NCBI RefSeq assembly: GCF_029946515.1
Contig: NZ_JARZHH010000008.1
Span: 163,566 to 227,565, forward strand
DNA length: 64,000 nucleotides
Direction: 5' to 3'
From: Polyangium sp. 6x1
GTDB lineage: Bacteria; Myxococcota_A; Polyangia; Polyangiales; Polyangiaceae
Shown: piece after piece, positions 44,337 through 53,300 of the stretch
Numbering within the stretch: position 1 is the first letter of the stretch
Layout: every line of letters begins with the position of its first letter
Position numbers and translations under genes: made by a program
The notes under the pieces: model-generated
Seen by the model: only the letters and a program-made list of their open reading frames with translations
Databases searched by the model: none
Told to the model about the DNA's origin: nothing

Positions 44337-45254
44337 TCAGTCACAGAAGATCATCTCGAAGTTCTGGTTGAACTTCTTCAGGTTCGGGAGCGACTTGCCC
44401 TGCCACGGAATGGCCTTCGAGCCCCGGACGACGAGCTGCACGTCGCCCTTCTTCCGCATGGCGATCGCGAACTTGTAGAGCACGTTGATCCCGGAGCTGT
44501 TCAGGAAGTTCAGCGTGCGCATGTCGATCGTGATCGACTTGGCATTGCCCAGGAGGACCTTCTCGAGGAGATCCTCGATCGGCTGGTATTCCTGCGGCCC
44601 GCCGAGGCGCAAGATACCCTCGAAGTAGACCGTGACCTCCGACGGGTCATACCAGACTCGATAGTTACCACCTTTGATTTCCATTCTGGCCCTTTCCTTC
44701 AAGATGGGCAGCCGCGCCATCGTCCTGATGCAAGTGTTCTGCGCTGAGACCGGATCGAGCTTCCACCCCAGGCTCACGCCATAGTCGCTCATGATGATGA
44801 GATACCCGAGCCCGGAGCCCGTCGCCTCGACATCCTCGGCATTGGCCTCGGCCTGGCGACGCAAAAGCTCTCCCGGGTCCTCACGCGAGAGCTCGAGCAG
44901 CTTCTCCCGCAGCGGAGGCACCTCGCCGTTGGCGATGTGGTTGCTCACCAGGCACACCAGATCTTCCTTGCCAATCCCAACCGTGACGTTGATGTCACCG
45001 CTGCGGTTGAACTTGACGGCGTTCTCCACGAGCTCGTTGAGCACGTAGCTCACCGCGCCGCTGACCTCCGCCCGGCTGATGAGCTTCCCGTCGTTGTCCG
45101 CGTCCGGAAAGAGCTCGGCGAAGTACTCCGCCATGAAGTTCGCCGTGAGGTTGCAGAGGCTCCACCGCACCGCGAACGAATCCGGGTACAGGGTCAACGA
45201 CATGTGCTCGCTGAACGAGTCGTCCAGCGAATAGACGCCAATGATCTCACTCAT
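44337..45254 (-). CDS. GHKL kinase-like / STAS fusion (Slr1658-Slr1659-like)
   Basis: A 305-residue fusion. Residues 1-190 are a GHKL-like ATPase (N-box YVLNELVENAVKFN near 70; GSGLGYLIIMSDYG near 150). Residues 190-305 are a STAS-like domain (VTVYFEGILRLGG, TIDMRTLNFLNSSGINVLY) with a likely phosphorylatable Ser in NSSG. It joins in one chain the kinase and substrate that are separate in the 42392-43302 pair. Encoded between the two phosphatases. Confidence 0.82.
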   Translation of the reverse strand: MSEIIGVYSLDDSFSEHMSLTLYPDSFAVRWSLCNLTANFMAEYFAELFPDADNDGKLISRAEVSGAVSYVLNELVENAVKFNRSGDINVTVGIGKEDLVCLVSNHIANGEVPPLREKLLELSREDPGELLRRQAEANAEDVEATGSGLGYLIIMSDYGVSLGWKLDPVSAQNTCIRTMARLPILKERARMEIKGGNYRVWYDPSEVTVYFEGILRLGGPQEYQPIEDLLEKVLLGNAKSITIDMRTLNFLNSSGINVLYKFAIAMRKKGDVQLVVRGSKAIPWQGKSLPNLKKFNQNFEMIFCD

Positions 45255-45276
45255 AGTGTTGCCGGTCTCCTACGCG

Positions 45277-47664
45277 TCATAGCCTCTTGATGACCAACAC
45301 GGTGATGTCATCGTAGACCTTGTTCGTGCCGATGTGGTTCATCAGGTCCTCGATGATCGCGTCCTTGATCTCCTGCGACGTCTTCTTGTGATTCTGAGAG
45401 ACGATCTCGCATAGCCGCTCGACGCCGTACTGCGCCGTGTCGGTGCGCTCCGCCTCCGTCACCCCGTCCGTGAAGAGAACGACGACGTCCCCCGACTCCA
45501 GATCGATCTCCGTGTTGGAGAGGAAATCGGTGATGTCCTCGTCCATGCCCACCGGGAGCCCCAGCCCGGTCGTGTCCACGCGCTCGAGCTCGCCCGAAGC
45601 ACGCACGACGATGACCTCCTCGTGCTGCCCGGTGAGCCGGAGCTTGCCATCGCTGTAGTCCATCAGCGACAGCGTGAGGTTCTTGTCCGAGCTGATGCGC
45701 TGGATGTTCTGGTAAATGACCTTGTTGACGATGCCGAGGAACCGCGTGGGATCGGTCTCGTTGCTGGCGAGCAGCGTACGGACCGCGGTCTGCACCATCA
45801 GCATGAGCACGCCGCTCTCGAGGCCGTGCCCGGTCACGTCGCCGATGCCGATCTTGATGACGCCGTTGCCGCGGAGAACGTCGTAATAATCACCGCCGAC
45901 CTCGTCCGCGGGCGACATGTACCCCGCGATGTCGAGGTCCTTGATCTCCTGCAGCTCTTGCGCGGGCGGGAGCACCATGAGCTGGAGCTGCCGCGCCACG
46001 TTGAGCTCCGCGCCGAGCCGCAGGTTCTCCTGCGCGAGCTGGGCGTTGAGGCTCATGATCTCCTTGTTCGCGTCCTCGAGCTCACCCGTCCGTGCCTTGA
46101 CGAGCTGCTCGAGGTTGTTCGTGTGGGCCCGGATCTCGGCCGCCATCTCGTTGAAGGCGCCCGTGAGCTGGCCGATCTCGTCGCCGCTCCGCACCTCGAC
46201 GCGCACGCCGTAGTCGCCTTCACGCATGCGCGACGCGCCCTCGGAGAGCGCCACGAGCGCGCCCGTCATGCGACGCGCGACGAGGTAGACGCCGAGCATC
46301 ACGATCACGAGGGAGCCGATCGTGATGAGGCCCTGGCTCTTCGTGAGGCTCGTCCGCGTCTGCTCGATGGTCGCCTGCGCGCGATCGAGCGAACGGTAGA
46401 GCTCCTCCTTGGGCACGACGAAGCCGAGTGTCCAGTGATCGGGCACGATCGCGCCGTTGACCAGGCCGTCGAGCGTACGGAGTCGCTGGAGCACGATGAT
46501 GTGCGGCCGGTTGTCCAGCGTGATGTCGTGATAGTCGACGTTCACGTTGTCGGGCAGCTTGAGCGTCGCGATCGCGGGCTCCTTGCTGTCCTTGAAGGCC
46601 TGCTTGAGCATCGCGAGGCCGCCGTCGCCGCCCTTCTCCGCGCTGACCTTCAGGCCGAGCCGCGTGGCGCCCGCCTCGTTCACGGCGAGGACGTTGCCGT
46701 CCGACTGCGCGAGGAAGGCGAAGCCCGTCTCGGCGAGCTTCACGTCCTTGATCGACTCCACGATCTTCGCGAGCGCGATATCGAAGCCGATCGCCCCTCC
46801 GAAGCCCTTGCGATCCTTCGTCCACAAAGGGTGGAAGAGCGTCATCACGAGCCCCTGGCCGGCCGCGTCCTCATACGGGGGGATCACGGTGATGAGGGAC
46901 TGCCGCTTCTTCAAGCCATCGGGTTCGGCCAGCCACTTCTGCCAGCCGTCGTGCAACCCCGGAAAGAAGTAGTCGTAGTAGTTCTTCTCGTTGTGGCCGG
47001 GCGCCGTCTTGTCGCAGTACCCGCCGATGTCGACGTAGGGCGTGAGGCGCGCGATCGGGATCTCGTGCGGCCCGACGTAATAGATCTGGAGCTTGTTCGC
47101 GCCGTGGGTCGCCATCACGGGCATGATCAGATCGAGCACGGCGGTGCGATCGATCTGCGCCTGCGTCTCCGGCTTCAGCGTGCCCGTGTTCTTGTCGCCG
47201 AGGTATCCCCACGCGGTGACGACGGCGGGCTCGTCGCTGCCGTTCTCGTACCAGTCCGACGCTTTGTTGTAGACGAGCTTGTCCTTGAGGAGCGGCGTGT
47301 TCGCGGCTTCCCGGAACACAGGCTCGAGCTCCGTGTCGTGATCGATCATGTTCTGCATGATCGCCGACAGCGTTTCGAGGTCCTTCTCGGCATGGCCGAG
47401 CTGGTAGTCGGTGTACTTGACCTTGTCTTCGATGGATTTGGTCAGGTATTCGCGGGTCGCCGCCGTGAGACCCTGATCGATCTCGGCGCGCGATCGGTCG
47501 CTCAGCTGGAGCAGGCCCGTGCGCGCGACCATCACGTTCAGCGCCGCGCCGAGCATGACGCTGATGCCCGTCACCAGGAGAAACTTGGTGTTGAATTTGT
47601 TGAGCCGCGCGAGGATTCCGCTCGGCGGGCTCTGGCCTGGTTGATTACCGCGATCGGACGACAC
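45277..47664 (-). CDS. Membrane SpoIIE-type phosphatase with Cache and HAMP domains
   Basis: A 795-residue protein: N-terminal helix (KFLLVTGISVMLGAALNVMV), a large extracytoplasmic Cache-type domain (about 50-370), a second helix (GLITIGSLVIVMLGVYLVARR), HAMP with coiled coil (about 420-520), and a PP2C/SpoIIE domain (EVGGDYYDVL, DVTGHGLESG, FTDGVTEAE, YDDITVLVIKRL). It reads an external signal and dephosphorylates a STAS partner, resembling SiaA of the SiaABCD system and RsbU. It lies 22 nt from the GHKL-STAS fusion gene. Confidence 0.9.
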   Translation of the reverse strand: MSSDRGNQPGQSPPSGILARLNKFNTKFLLVTGISVMLGAALNVMVARTGLLQLSDRSRAEIDQGLTAATREYLTKSIEDKVKYTDYQLGHAEKDLETLSAIMQNMIDHDTELEPVFREAANTPLLKDKLVYNKASDWYENGSDEPAVVTAWGYLGDKNTGTLKPETQAQIDRTAVLDLIMPVMATHGANKLQIYYVGPHEIPIARLTPYVDIGGYCDKTAPGHNEKNYYDYFFPGLHDGWQKWLAEPDGLKKRQSLITVIPPYEDAAGQGLVMTLFHPLWTKDRKGFGGAIGFDIALAKIVESIKDVKLAETGFAFLAQSDGNVLAVNEAGATRLGLKVSAEKGGDGGLAMLKQAFKDSKEPAIATLKLPDNVNVDYHDITLDNRPHIIVLQRLRTLDGLVNGAIVPDHWTLGFVVPKEELYRSLDRAQATIEQTRTSLTKSQGLITIGSLVIVMLGVYLVARRMTGALVALSEGASRMREGDYGVRVEVRSGDEIGQLTGAFNEMAAEIRAHTNNLEQLVKARTGELEDANKEIMSLNAQLAQENLRLGAELNVARQLQLMVLPPAQELQEIKDLDIAGYMSPADEVGGDYYDVLRGNGVIKIGIGDVTGHGLESGVLMLMVQTAVRTLLASNETDPTRFLGIVNKVIYQNIQRISSDKNLTLSLMDYSDGKLRLTGQHEEVIVVRASGELERVDTTGLGLPVGMDEDITDFLSNTEIDLESGDVVVLFTDGVTEAERTDTAQYGVERLCEIVSQNHKKTSQEIKDAIIEDLMNHIGTNKVYDDITVLVIKRL

Positions 47665-47889
47665 GGCCCGGATCCTCCTGGACGACGCGGCCAGCGCGCA
47701 GAGACCGCGTCTCGCTCAGAACTAGACGGTTTTCCGCCGGAAAGCCATACGAAAACATGCGGGCAACCTCACAGGCCGTCGTCGTTCGTCCCTGGATGCA
47801 GCGCCGAGCGCAGGGACCGTCATCCGCTCGACATGCGCGCCCCCGGCGCGGCGTCTCCGAGGCACGCGCCAGGGGCTCGCGTGGCACGA
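47665..47889. promoter_or_regulatory. Gap before the membrane phosphatase gene
   Basis: 225 nt without a gene, likely carrying a promoter for the membrane phosphatase and the genes after it, since 4-nt overlaps and small gaps link the others. No boxes can be assigned. Confidence 0.3.
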
Positions 47890-49122
47890 TCATGCCCGGA
47901 AGGGCTTGCGACCCGAGCCGGCATAGATGGGCCACGAGGCGAAGCCACGATCACTGTTGATGGCCTCGACGTGGGCCATGAGGCCCTCCTTGATCCGCTC
48001 GAAGACCTCCGGCGGCTGCGAGCTGCGCATGCACATCTGCCCCGTCACGTAAGTCCAGCTCTCGACGACCTTCCCGAAATCATTCGGATCGGAGTTCATG
48101 TTGTTGATGTCGATGAGGTGGATCTTGATGTCCTCGAGGCCAGCGTCGGTGAGGATCTCCCTCGTCTTCAACCCGGTATCCATGTCCATACCGAGCGAGT
48201 GGCCGATCTCGATGACCTTGTCATACGTCCAGCGTATGAGATTCTCGCCGGGGTGAGCCACGATACCAGCCATGAGCTCGTTCGTGATATAGATGCGGCC
48301 GCCGGGTTTGCATATCCGGAGGAGCTCACGCAGGATGTGCTGCGGCTCATTGAAGACCTGCAAGGACAGACGGCACGTCACGAAGTCGAACGAGCTGTCC
48401 GGCAAGAGCAGCGCCGCGGCGTCGCCGTACTGATACTCGATGTTCTCCAGCCCGAAGTCCGAGACGACCTGACGGGCATACCGCAGGAAGGGCTTCGAGT
48501 GATCGACGCCGACGAGGTACTCGGGCCGGAAATCACGCTGGAGCAGGATGGCGAAGTCCCCGAGGCCGCAGCAGATGTCCGCTACCCGGAGCCCGGGTCG
48601 CATACCGTGCCAGGCGAGCTTCTCCTGCTCGTGCTCCCAGATGATCTTTTCCTGGGTGCGGAGGACGTTGATGAACTCGTCGTCCTCGATGACGTGCTGG
48701 ATCGGATAGAAGGCCTTGTCGTAGACCTCGATCGTGACGTTCGGATAAAGCTCGGCGATCACCTGGAACTTGCGTATGGCCCAGGGAATGACGCTCGACA
48801 GAATGAACTTGACGCGCAAGTCCGGACGCGCGCTCGCCGCCCACCGCACGAAGCGGTTGAGCTCGAGGAACGCCACGTTGTTCATGTACTTGAGGCGCTT
48901 CAAGTTCACGCACAACGCACCGCGCGCGCTCCAGGCGGCCTGCTCGAGCGACCGCCGGACCGACGCCATCTCCTCGGCGACGAAGGGCCGGAGCGTGCCC
49001 GTCAGGGTCACCTCCTGCTCCTTGTCCCCCGTCAAGCGCATGTTGAGTGCGACCGGCATGCACGACGGCGGAACGCCGGACGAAGGCGTGCCAGACGACG
49101 CCGGAGCAATGGAATTGCTCAT
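47890..49122 (-). CDS. STAS-like / SAM-methyltransferase fusion
   Basis: A 410-residue fusion. Residues 25-140 match the STAS/Slr1659-like form (EVTLTGTLRPFVAEEMASVR, LKRLKYMNNVAFLELNRFV), but the usual phospho-Ser site reads NNVA, so it probably cannot be phosphorylated. Residues 165-390 are a class I methyltransferase: VADICCGLGDFAILL (motif I), YLVGVDHSKPFL, FDFVTCRLSLQVFN. A degenerate partner-switch domain controlling a methyltransferase is unusual. It overlaps the upstream gene by 4 nt. Confidence 0.8.
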   Translation of the reverse strand: MSNSIAPASSGTPSSGVPPSCMPVALNMRLTGDKEQEVTLTGTLRPFVAEEMASVRRSLEQAAWSARGALCVNLKRLKYMNNVAFLELNRFVRWAASARPDLRVKFILSSVIPWAIRKFQVIAELYPNVTIEVYDKAFYPIQHVIEDDEFINVLRTQEKIIWEHEQEKLAWHGMRPGLRVADICCGLGDFAILLQRDFRPEYLVGVDHSKPFLRYARQVVSDFGLENIEYQYGDAAALLLPDSSFDFVTCRLSLQVFNEPQHILRELLRICKPGGRIYITNELMAGIVAHPGENLIRWTYDKVIEIGHSLGMDMDTGLKTREILTDAGLEDIKIHLIDINNMNSDPNDFGKVVESWTYVTGQMCMRSSQPPEVFERIKEGLMAHVEAINSDRGFASWPIYAGSGRKPFRA

Positions 49123-49676
49123 ACCTCCCCCATCTCGTCGACCTCTGGGAGCTCCAGGAAGAGGCTAATCCTGTCCTGGCCGGGTGGCTCGGATATCGTC
49201 AAAGTACAGGCGTATACCGCAGCGAGCTCGAGCAAACCGAGCATCGTATCCTCGCCCTCGGCCGGCTCCTCGAGCCTGGCGCGATACCAGCTCTTCAGAT
49301 CGGGCTGGTTCACGATCTGCACGGCCATACGATAGAACACTCGATTCTGCTCGGTGACCGGGAGCGCGATCTGCAGGATCACGTGCCGGCCCCGCTTGCG
49401 GAAGATGAGCTCGATCTGCCCGTCTGCCGCGTGGTTGCGATAGATGACCTCGAGCAGCTCGTTGATGAACGTCGAAAGCAGCGTCGCGTGACGCTCCGGG
49501 TCCCCCTCGTTCGCGCTCACGTAACGGGCGAGATAGTTCGCGAGCAGATGGCAGTGTGCCCACTCCCGAGCAAAGCCGCCCACCGTAAAGCGGGCCGCCA
49601 TGATCATCCTGTATCGGCTCGACGCGAAGTCGGCTTCCATCGGTGGAGCCGGGGTGATGGTCTTGACAATCGACAT
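49119..49676 (-). CDS. GHKL-like ATPase / Slr1658-type regulator
   Basis: A 185-residue protein. STFINELLEVIYRNHAADG resembles the N-box and GLLELAAVYACTL a degenerate G-box, as in Slr1658-type proteins. ATG 49676 begins the first protein-like sequence; the open frame further upstream does not look coded. First gene of the leftward cluster; coupled (4-nt overlap) to the STAS-methyltransferase fusion. Confidence 0.65.
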   Translation of the reverse strand: MSIVKTITPAPPMEADFASSRYRMIMAARFTVGGFAREWAHCHLLANYLARYVSANEGDPERHATLLSTFINELLEVIYRNHAADGQIELIFRKRGRHVILQIALPVTEQNRVFYRMAVQIVNQPDLKSWYRARLEEPAEGEDTMLGLLELAAVYACTLTISEPPGQDRISLFLELPEVDEMGEV

Positions 49677-50021
49677 CGGGACCTCGAAGGCGGCCGACCG
49701 TCGGCCTAGAAAGGCTAGCCGGTCCCGACGTCGACGTCGAGTGCCGTCTGTCCAACCGTGATGCCTCGCGACGTGTCTCAACATGCTTCGCAAGCGGCCG
49801 TTCGCGCACGCGCGGGTAGCAGCTACCGTGCCACCCCTATCACGATCCTTCACACGCCTGCGAGCGAAGCACGAAGCCCACGTAGAACGGTAGAAGCAGC
49901 GCGGCCCTGTAGCGCAGTTCACCCGAAAGCCGGCGCCAAACCCTCGGGTTTGTCCGCGGCGAGACGAAACGATCCTCGCATGCTAGGTTCGTCGCGGCTC
50001 GCCCGGCCGAAGGTGTTTCCC
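49677..50021. promoter_or_regulatory. Divergent intergenic region
   Basis: 345 nt between the leftward partner-switching cluster and the rightward DUF72 gene, presumably with both promoters. I see no gene, strong hairpin or convincing promoter box in it. Confidence 0.4.
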
Positions 50022-50966
50022 ATGAAGCAGCTCGTGTTGTTCTCGGGCAAGCCAGAGCCCGAGCTTCCCGAGGTCGATGCAGATCGCGCGATCGCCGCGA
50101 TGCTCGCCCCCTCCGTTCGCCTCGGAACGTCGACATGGACGTTCCCAGGATGGCGAGGAATTTTCTACCCCAAGGATATCCCCGAGCGTGAAATCACCAC
50201 GCACGGGCTACGGCTCTACGCGCGAAACCCGTTGTTCCGGACCGTAGGGATCGATCGGAGCTACTACGCGCCGCTGCGCGCCGAGGAGCTCGCGCGCTAC
50301 CGCGACGATCTGCCCGACGGGTACGGATGCGCGATGAAGGTGTGGAGCGGAATCGTTGCGCGGCGAGATCCCCACACGGGACAGCGCTCGCCCTGGTTCC
50401 TCGATCCACACGCGTTCGAGGAGCGCGTACTCGCTCCGATCGTGAAGAGTTTTTCCCGGAACGTCGGCGTCCTCTTGCTCGTGCTCTCGCCGATGCGCGC
50501 CGAGGAGCGGATGGACGCCGGCGAGCTCGCCGAGCGGCTCGACCGTTTCTTCGAAGCCGCGCCGCGATCGTTTCGTTACGCCGTGGAGCTCCGCAACCCC
50601 GAGTTGCTTTCGAGGGCATACCTCGACGTGCTCGCGCGGCACGGCGTGACGCACGTGCTCGGCCTCTGGGAGCGTATGCCCTCGATCGGACGGCAGCTCG
50701 CCGTGCCGAAGATCCTGACGGCGCCGCTCGTCGTGTGCCGGTTGTCCATCCGCCCCGGCGAGAGGTACGAGGACCGGAAGCGGATCTGCGCGCCGTTCGA
50801 CAAGATCGTGGCCACGGACGAGGAGACCCGCGCCGACGTCGTGGAGGTCGCCGCGCGCTGCGCCCGGGAGGGGCGAAGCCTCATGGTGATCGTGAACAAC
50901 AAGGTGGAAGGATCGGCGCCGCTGACCGTGCGCGCGCTCGCGCGGCGGATCGTGGCGGGCCGCTGA
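50022..50966 (+). CDS. DUF72 family protein (TIM-barrel, YecE-like)
   Basis: A 314-residue protein of the DUF72/YecE family, shown by the N-terminal RLGTSTWTFPGWRGIFYP, TVGIDRSYYAPLRAEEL (near residue 75), and later RYAVELRNPEL and VLGLWERMPSIG. The family has a TIM-barrel fold resembling endonuclease IV/xylose isomerase; biochemical role unsettled. ATG 50022 (MKQLVLFSG) is preferred to an earlier open stretch. Confidence 0.88.
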   Translation: MKQLVLFSGKPEPELPEVDADRAIAAMLAPSVRLGTSTWTFPGWRGIFYPKDIPEREITTHGLRLYARNPLFRTVGIDRSYYAPLRAEELARYRDDLPDGYGCAMKVWSGIVARRDPHTGQRSPWFLDPHAFEERVLAPIVKSFSRNVGVLLLVLSPMRAEERMDAGELAERLDRFFEAAPRSFRYAVELRNPELLSRAYLDVLARHGVTHVLGLWERMPSIGRQLAVPKILTAPLVVCRLSIRPGERYEDRKRICAPFDKIVATDEETRADVVEVAARCAREGRSLMVIVNNKVEGSAPLTVRALARRIVAGR

Positions 50967-50985
50967 GGCGTGCGCCCCGATGGCT

Positions 50986-51021
50986 GAGGAGAGGCGGACC
51001 TCGGCGGGTCCGCCCCTCCTT
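50986..51021. terminator. Bidirectional hairpin terminator
   Basis: Arms GAGGAGAGGCGGACC (50986-51000) and GGTCCGCCCCTCCTT (51007-51021) pair at 13 of 15 positions around a 6-nt loop, between the convergent DUF72 and beta-barrel genes. Confidence 0.75.
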
Positions 51022-51043
51022 ATGTAGGATCAGGATCGGATGC

Positions 51044-51658
51044 TCAGAAGCCGCCGCCGATCTGCGCGAGCAGGTTCCACGTGTCGGCGCCGGGCTGGTC
51101 ACCGACCGGGATGTTGGGCGCGCCCAGGTGGTCGAAGAAGGCCGGGCGGTAGTTGAAGCGCGCGCCGACCTTGATGTTCTCCGTGAGCATGCGGTCCGCG
51201 CCCACAGCGACGGGAACGACGAGCGTGAAGCCGTCGCCGTAGCGACCCGCGAAGCCGGCGTAGCCGACGCCGCCGGCGACGAAGGGCTGCAGCGGGAGGC
51301 GGTTCGCCTCGGCGAGGTTGTAACGGATGCCCGCGTCGAGGGATGTCATCACGAGCTGGGTGCGGGTATCGGCGCGGGTGTTGGCGCTTCCGAGGTAGTT
51401 GCCCTCGACCGCCCAGCGATCGTTGATCATGCCGGTGACGCGCACGTTCCAGCCCGGGCCGACGCCGCCGACGCCGCTGAGGAACCCGACGATGCCCGCG
51501 CCGCCTTCCACGGTGAACGCCGTCGGCCGCGGGATCTCGCGGATCATGGGCTGATCGGCGGGAGGCATGCCTCGCCGTGTGTCCTGCGCGTGGGCCAAAG
51601 TCGGCGCTCCCAGTGCGGCACAAGCCACGAGAGCCGCCACGATTCGTGCGGTGGTCAT
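51044..51658 (-). CDS. Outer-membrane beta-barrel protein
   Basis: A 204-residue protein with a clear signal peptide (RIVAALVACAALGAPTLAHA/QD) and an eight-strand-like barrel: FTVEGGAGIVGFLSGVGG, WNVRVTGMINDRWAVEGNYL, DAGIRYNLAE, VPVAVGADRML, ARFNYRPAFF, ending in LLAQIGGGF with terminal Phe. AGGAGGAAGC precedes the ATG at 51658. OmpA/OmpW-like small barrel; a precise role cannot be assigned. Confidence 0.85.
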   Translation of the reverse strand: MTTARIVAALVACAALGAPTLAHAQDTRRGMPPADQPMIREIPRPTAFTVEGGAGIVGFLSGVGGVGPGWNVRVTGMINDRWAVEGNYLGSANTRADTRTQLVMTSLDAGIRYNLAEANRLPLQPFVAGGVGYAGFAGRYGDGFTLVVPVAVGADRMLTENIKVGARFNYRPAFFDHLGAPNIPVGDQPGADTWNLLAQIGGGF

Positions 51659-52016
51659 TGCTTCCTCCTCAGCGAATGCTCGAGGTCCTTGCCGAGAGCG
51701 AGTCTCGCCTTGCATGCGTCCCTGTGCATGCTGCGGGCCATGGAGGCTGTGCAGGTCGGACCCTGCACGTCCAGACGGCCGGCCCGGACCTGAACCTTGC
51801 CGTGAGAGCGGACAGCGGCCACGCGAGGCGCGGCGTCACGCCGCAAAGGCGGGGGCGTCGGGGGCTGTCAAGCCTTTCTTGTTGCCGCCCGAGGCGCTTC
51901 GGACCGAAAGTAGAGGAGCGACGCCGAAGGCTTCGGGGAGGGGCGCGGGACTCGAGTCGGGGATCCGCGCGGGGGTGGAGGCCGTAGTTGGTGGTGCAAG
52001 CATCGAGGAGCAAACG
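51659..52016. promoter_or_regulatory. Intergenic region between barrel gene and bufferin-like cluster
   Basis: 358 nt with no convincing gene, between divergent genes. It must hold the promoters of both; a GAGGAG ribosome site for the precursor gene lies at its right end (52005-52010). Confidence 0.4.
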
Positions 52017-52421
52017 ATGAACGCGAAGAGCATTTACGAGACCCTCGCGGCGCTCGGGGCGAGTGCGATGATCGCTGGTTGTGCCGGGACGCAAGAGCCC
52101 GTGAAGGCCGCCGAGGAGCCGCAGGCCGAGGCGCCCGCGCAAGCCGCGACGGACGAGAAGAAGGCCGAGTCGACGGCGGGGACGGAGGCGGCAGGCGCGA
52201 CGAACGCGGCCGCCACGCCCACGGAAGCGCCGGCGGCGGCGGCTCCGGCGGCGGCAGCGCCCGCGGCGGCGGCGACGCCCGCGCCCGCGGCGACGCCCGC
52301 CCCGGCCAAGGCAGCGGCGCCCGCCCCGGCCAAGGCGGCGCCCACGGCGAAGCCCGCTGCGAAGAAGGCTGCTGCGAAGAAGGGCACAGAGGCGGCCTGC
52401 GGCGAAGGTTCCTGCGCCTGA
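52017..52421 (+). CDS. HvfA/BufA-like Cys-containing precursor peptide (putative lipoprotein)
   Basis: A 134-residue low-complexity protein. The N-terminal leader (ALGASAMIAGCAG) carries a lipobox with Cys near residue 22. The middle is Ala/Pro/Glu/Lys-rich. The C-terminus ends ACGEGSCA, resembling the EGxCGxxxC cores of bufferin/HvfA precursors whose Cys residues are modified to bind copper. The two genes behind it encode the modifying DUF692 and DUF2063 partners, which supports the call. Only one short core is present, and the lipobox is unusual for the family. Confidence 0.75.
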   Translation: MNAKSIYETLAALGASAMIAGCAGTQEPVKAAEEPQAEAPAQAATDEKKAESTAGTEAAGATNAAATPTEAPAAAAPAAAAPAAAATPAPAATPAPAKAAAPAPAKAAPTAKPAAKKAAAKKGTEAACGEGSCA

Positions 52422-52424
52422 AGG

Positions 52425-53300
52425 GTGGCTCTCAGGTCGACAATCCCAGGGGTCGGGCTCGGGCTCCGCTTCGACTTCCTCGACGACGTGCTCGCGCGGG
52501 TCGAGGCGGACGCGCCCCTTGGCCCCGCGCGTTTCTTCGAGGTCGCGCCGGAAAACTACATGCGCCGGGGCGGGTTCGTCCCGGCCGCGCTCGAGCGGAT
52601 CGCCGCGCGCTTTCCGCTGCTCTCGCACGGTCTCTCGATGTCGCTCGGCGGGCTCGATCCGTTCGACGACGCGTACATGCGCGAGCTCGCCGCCTTCACG
52701 CGGCGGTTCGGCGTGCCGTTCCACTCGGACCACCTGTGTTTCTCGGGGTTCGGTGGGCGCATGGCGCACGAGCTCTTGCCGCTGCCGCTGACGCAGGGCG
52801 CGGCGGCGTACGTGGCCACGCGCTTGCGAGAGGCCGAGGATCGGCTCGGGCTGCCGATGGTGGTCGAGAACATCACGCGGTACGTCGTGCCCGGCGCGCC
52901 GGAGATGGACGAGGCGACGTTCCTCGCCGAGGTGCTCGATCGTTCGGGGTCAAAACTTCTGCTCGACGTGAACAACGTGTACGTGAACGCGATCAACGAC
53001 GGCACGGATCCGCTCGCGTTCCTCGCCGGGATCCCGCTCGATCGCGTCGCCGCGATCCACGTGGCGGGGCACGAGAAGCGCGAAGGGACGGGCCTCGTGA
53101 TCGACACGCACGGCGCGGACGTGCTCGGCGAGGTGCTGTCGCTGCTCACGTGGACGATCGAGCGGACGGGGCCCGTGCCGGTGGTGCTGGAGCGGGATCA
53201 CGCGATCCCGCCGCTCGACGAGTTGCTCGGGGAGCTGTCGCGGGTCGAGGCGGCCTACCAGGCAGGGCTCGCGGCGCGGGAGGCACGAGCGCGTGGCTGA
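52425..53300 (+). CDS. DUF692 (BufB/HvfB-like) multinuclear iron enzyme
   Basis: A 291-residue DUF692 protein: [14 protein letters not shown] and FEVAPENYM at the start, [39 protein letters not shown] and IDTHGADV, which contain the His/Glu/Asp ligands expected for the two- or three-iron centre. With a DUF2063 partner it modifies the Cys of the precursor peptide. GTG 52425 begins 3 nt after the precursor gene; it overlaps the next gene by 8 nt. Confidence 0.92.
   Translation: MALRSTIPGVGLGLRFDFLDDVLARVEADAPLGPARFFEVAPENYMRRGGFVPAALERIAARFPLLSHGLSMSLGGLDPFDDAYMRELAAFTRRFGVPFHSDHLCFSGFGGRMAHELLPLPLTQGAAAYVATRLREAEDRLGLPMVVENITRYVVPGAPEMDEATFLAEVLDRSGSKLLLDVNNVYVNAINDGTDPLAFLAGIPLDRVAAIHVAGHEKREGTGLVIDTHGADVLGEVLSLLTWTIERTGPVPVVLERDHAIPPLDELLGELSRVEAAYQAGLAAREARARG

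Noticed and set aside
45622..49335. A 1,237-aa open frame on the + strand
   Set aside because: Antisense to the phosphatase and methyltransferase genes, with low-complexity composition and no domain.
49677..49922. N-terminal extension of the 49119 gene
   Set aside because: The translation before MSIVK is Arg/Cys-rich and unlike the rest of the protein.
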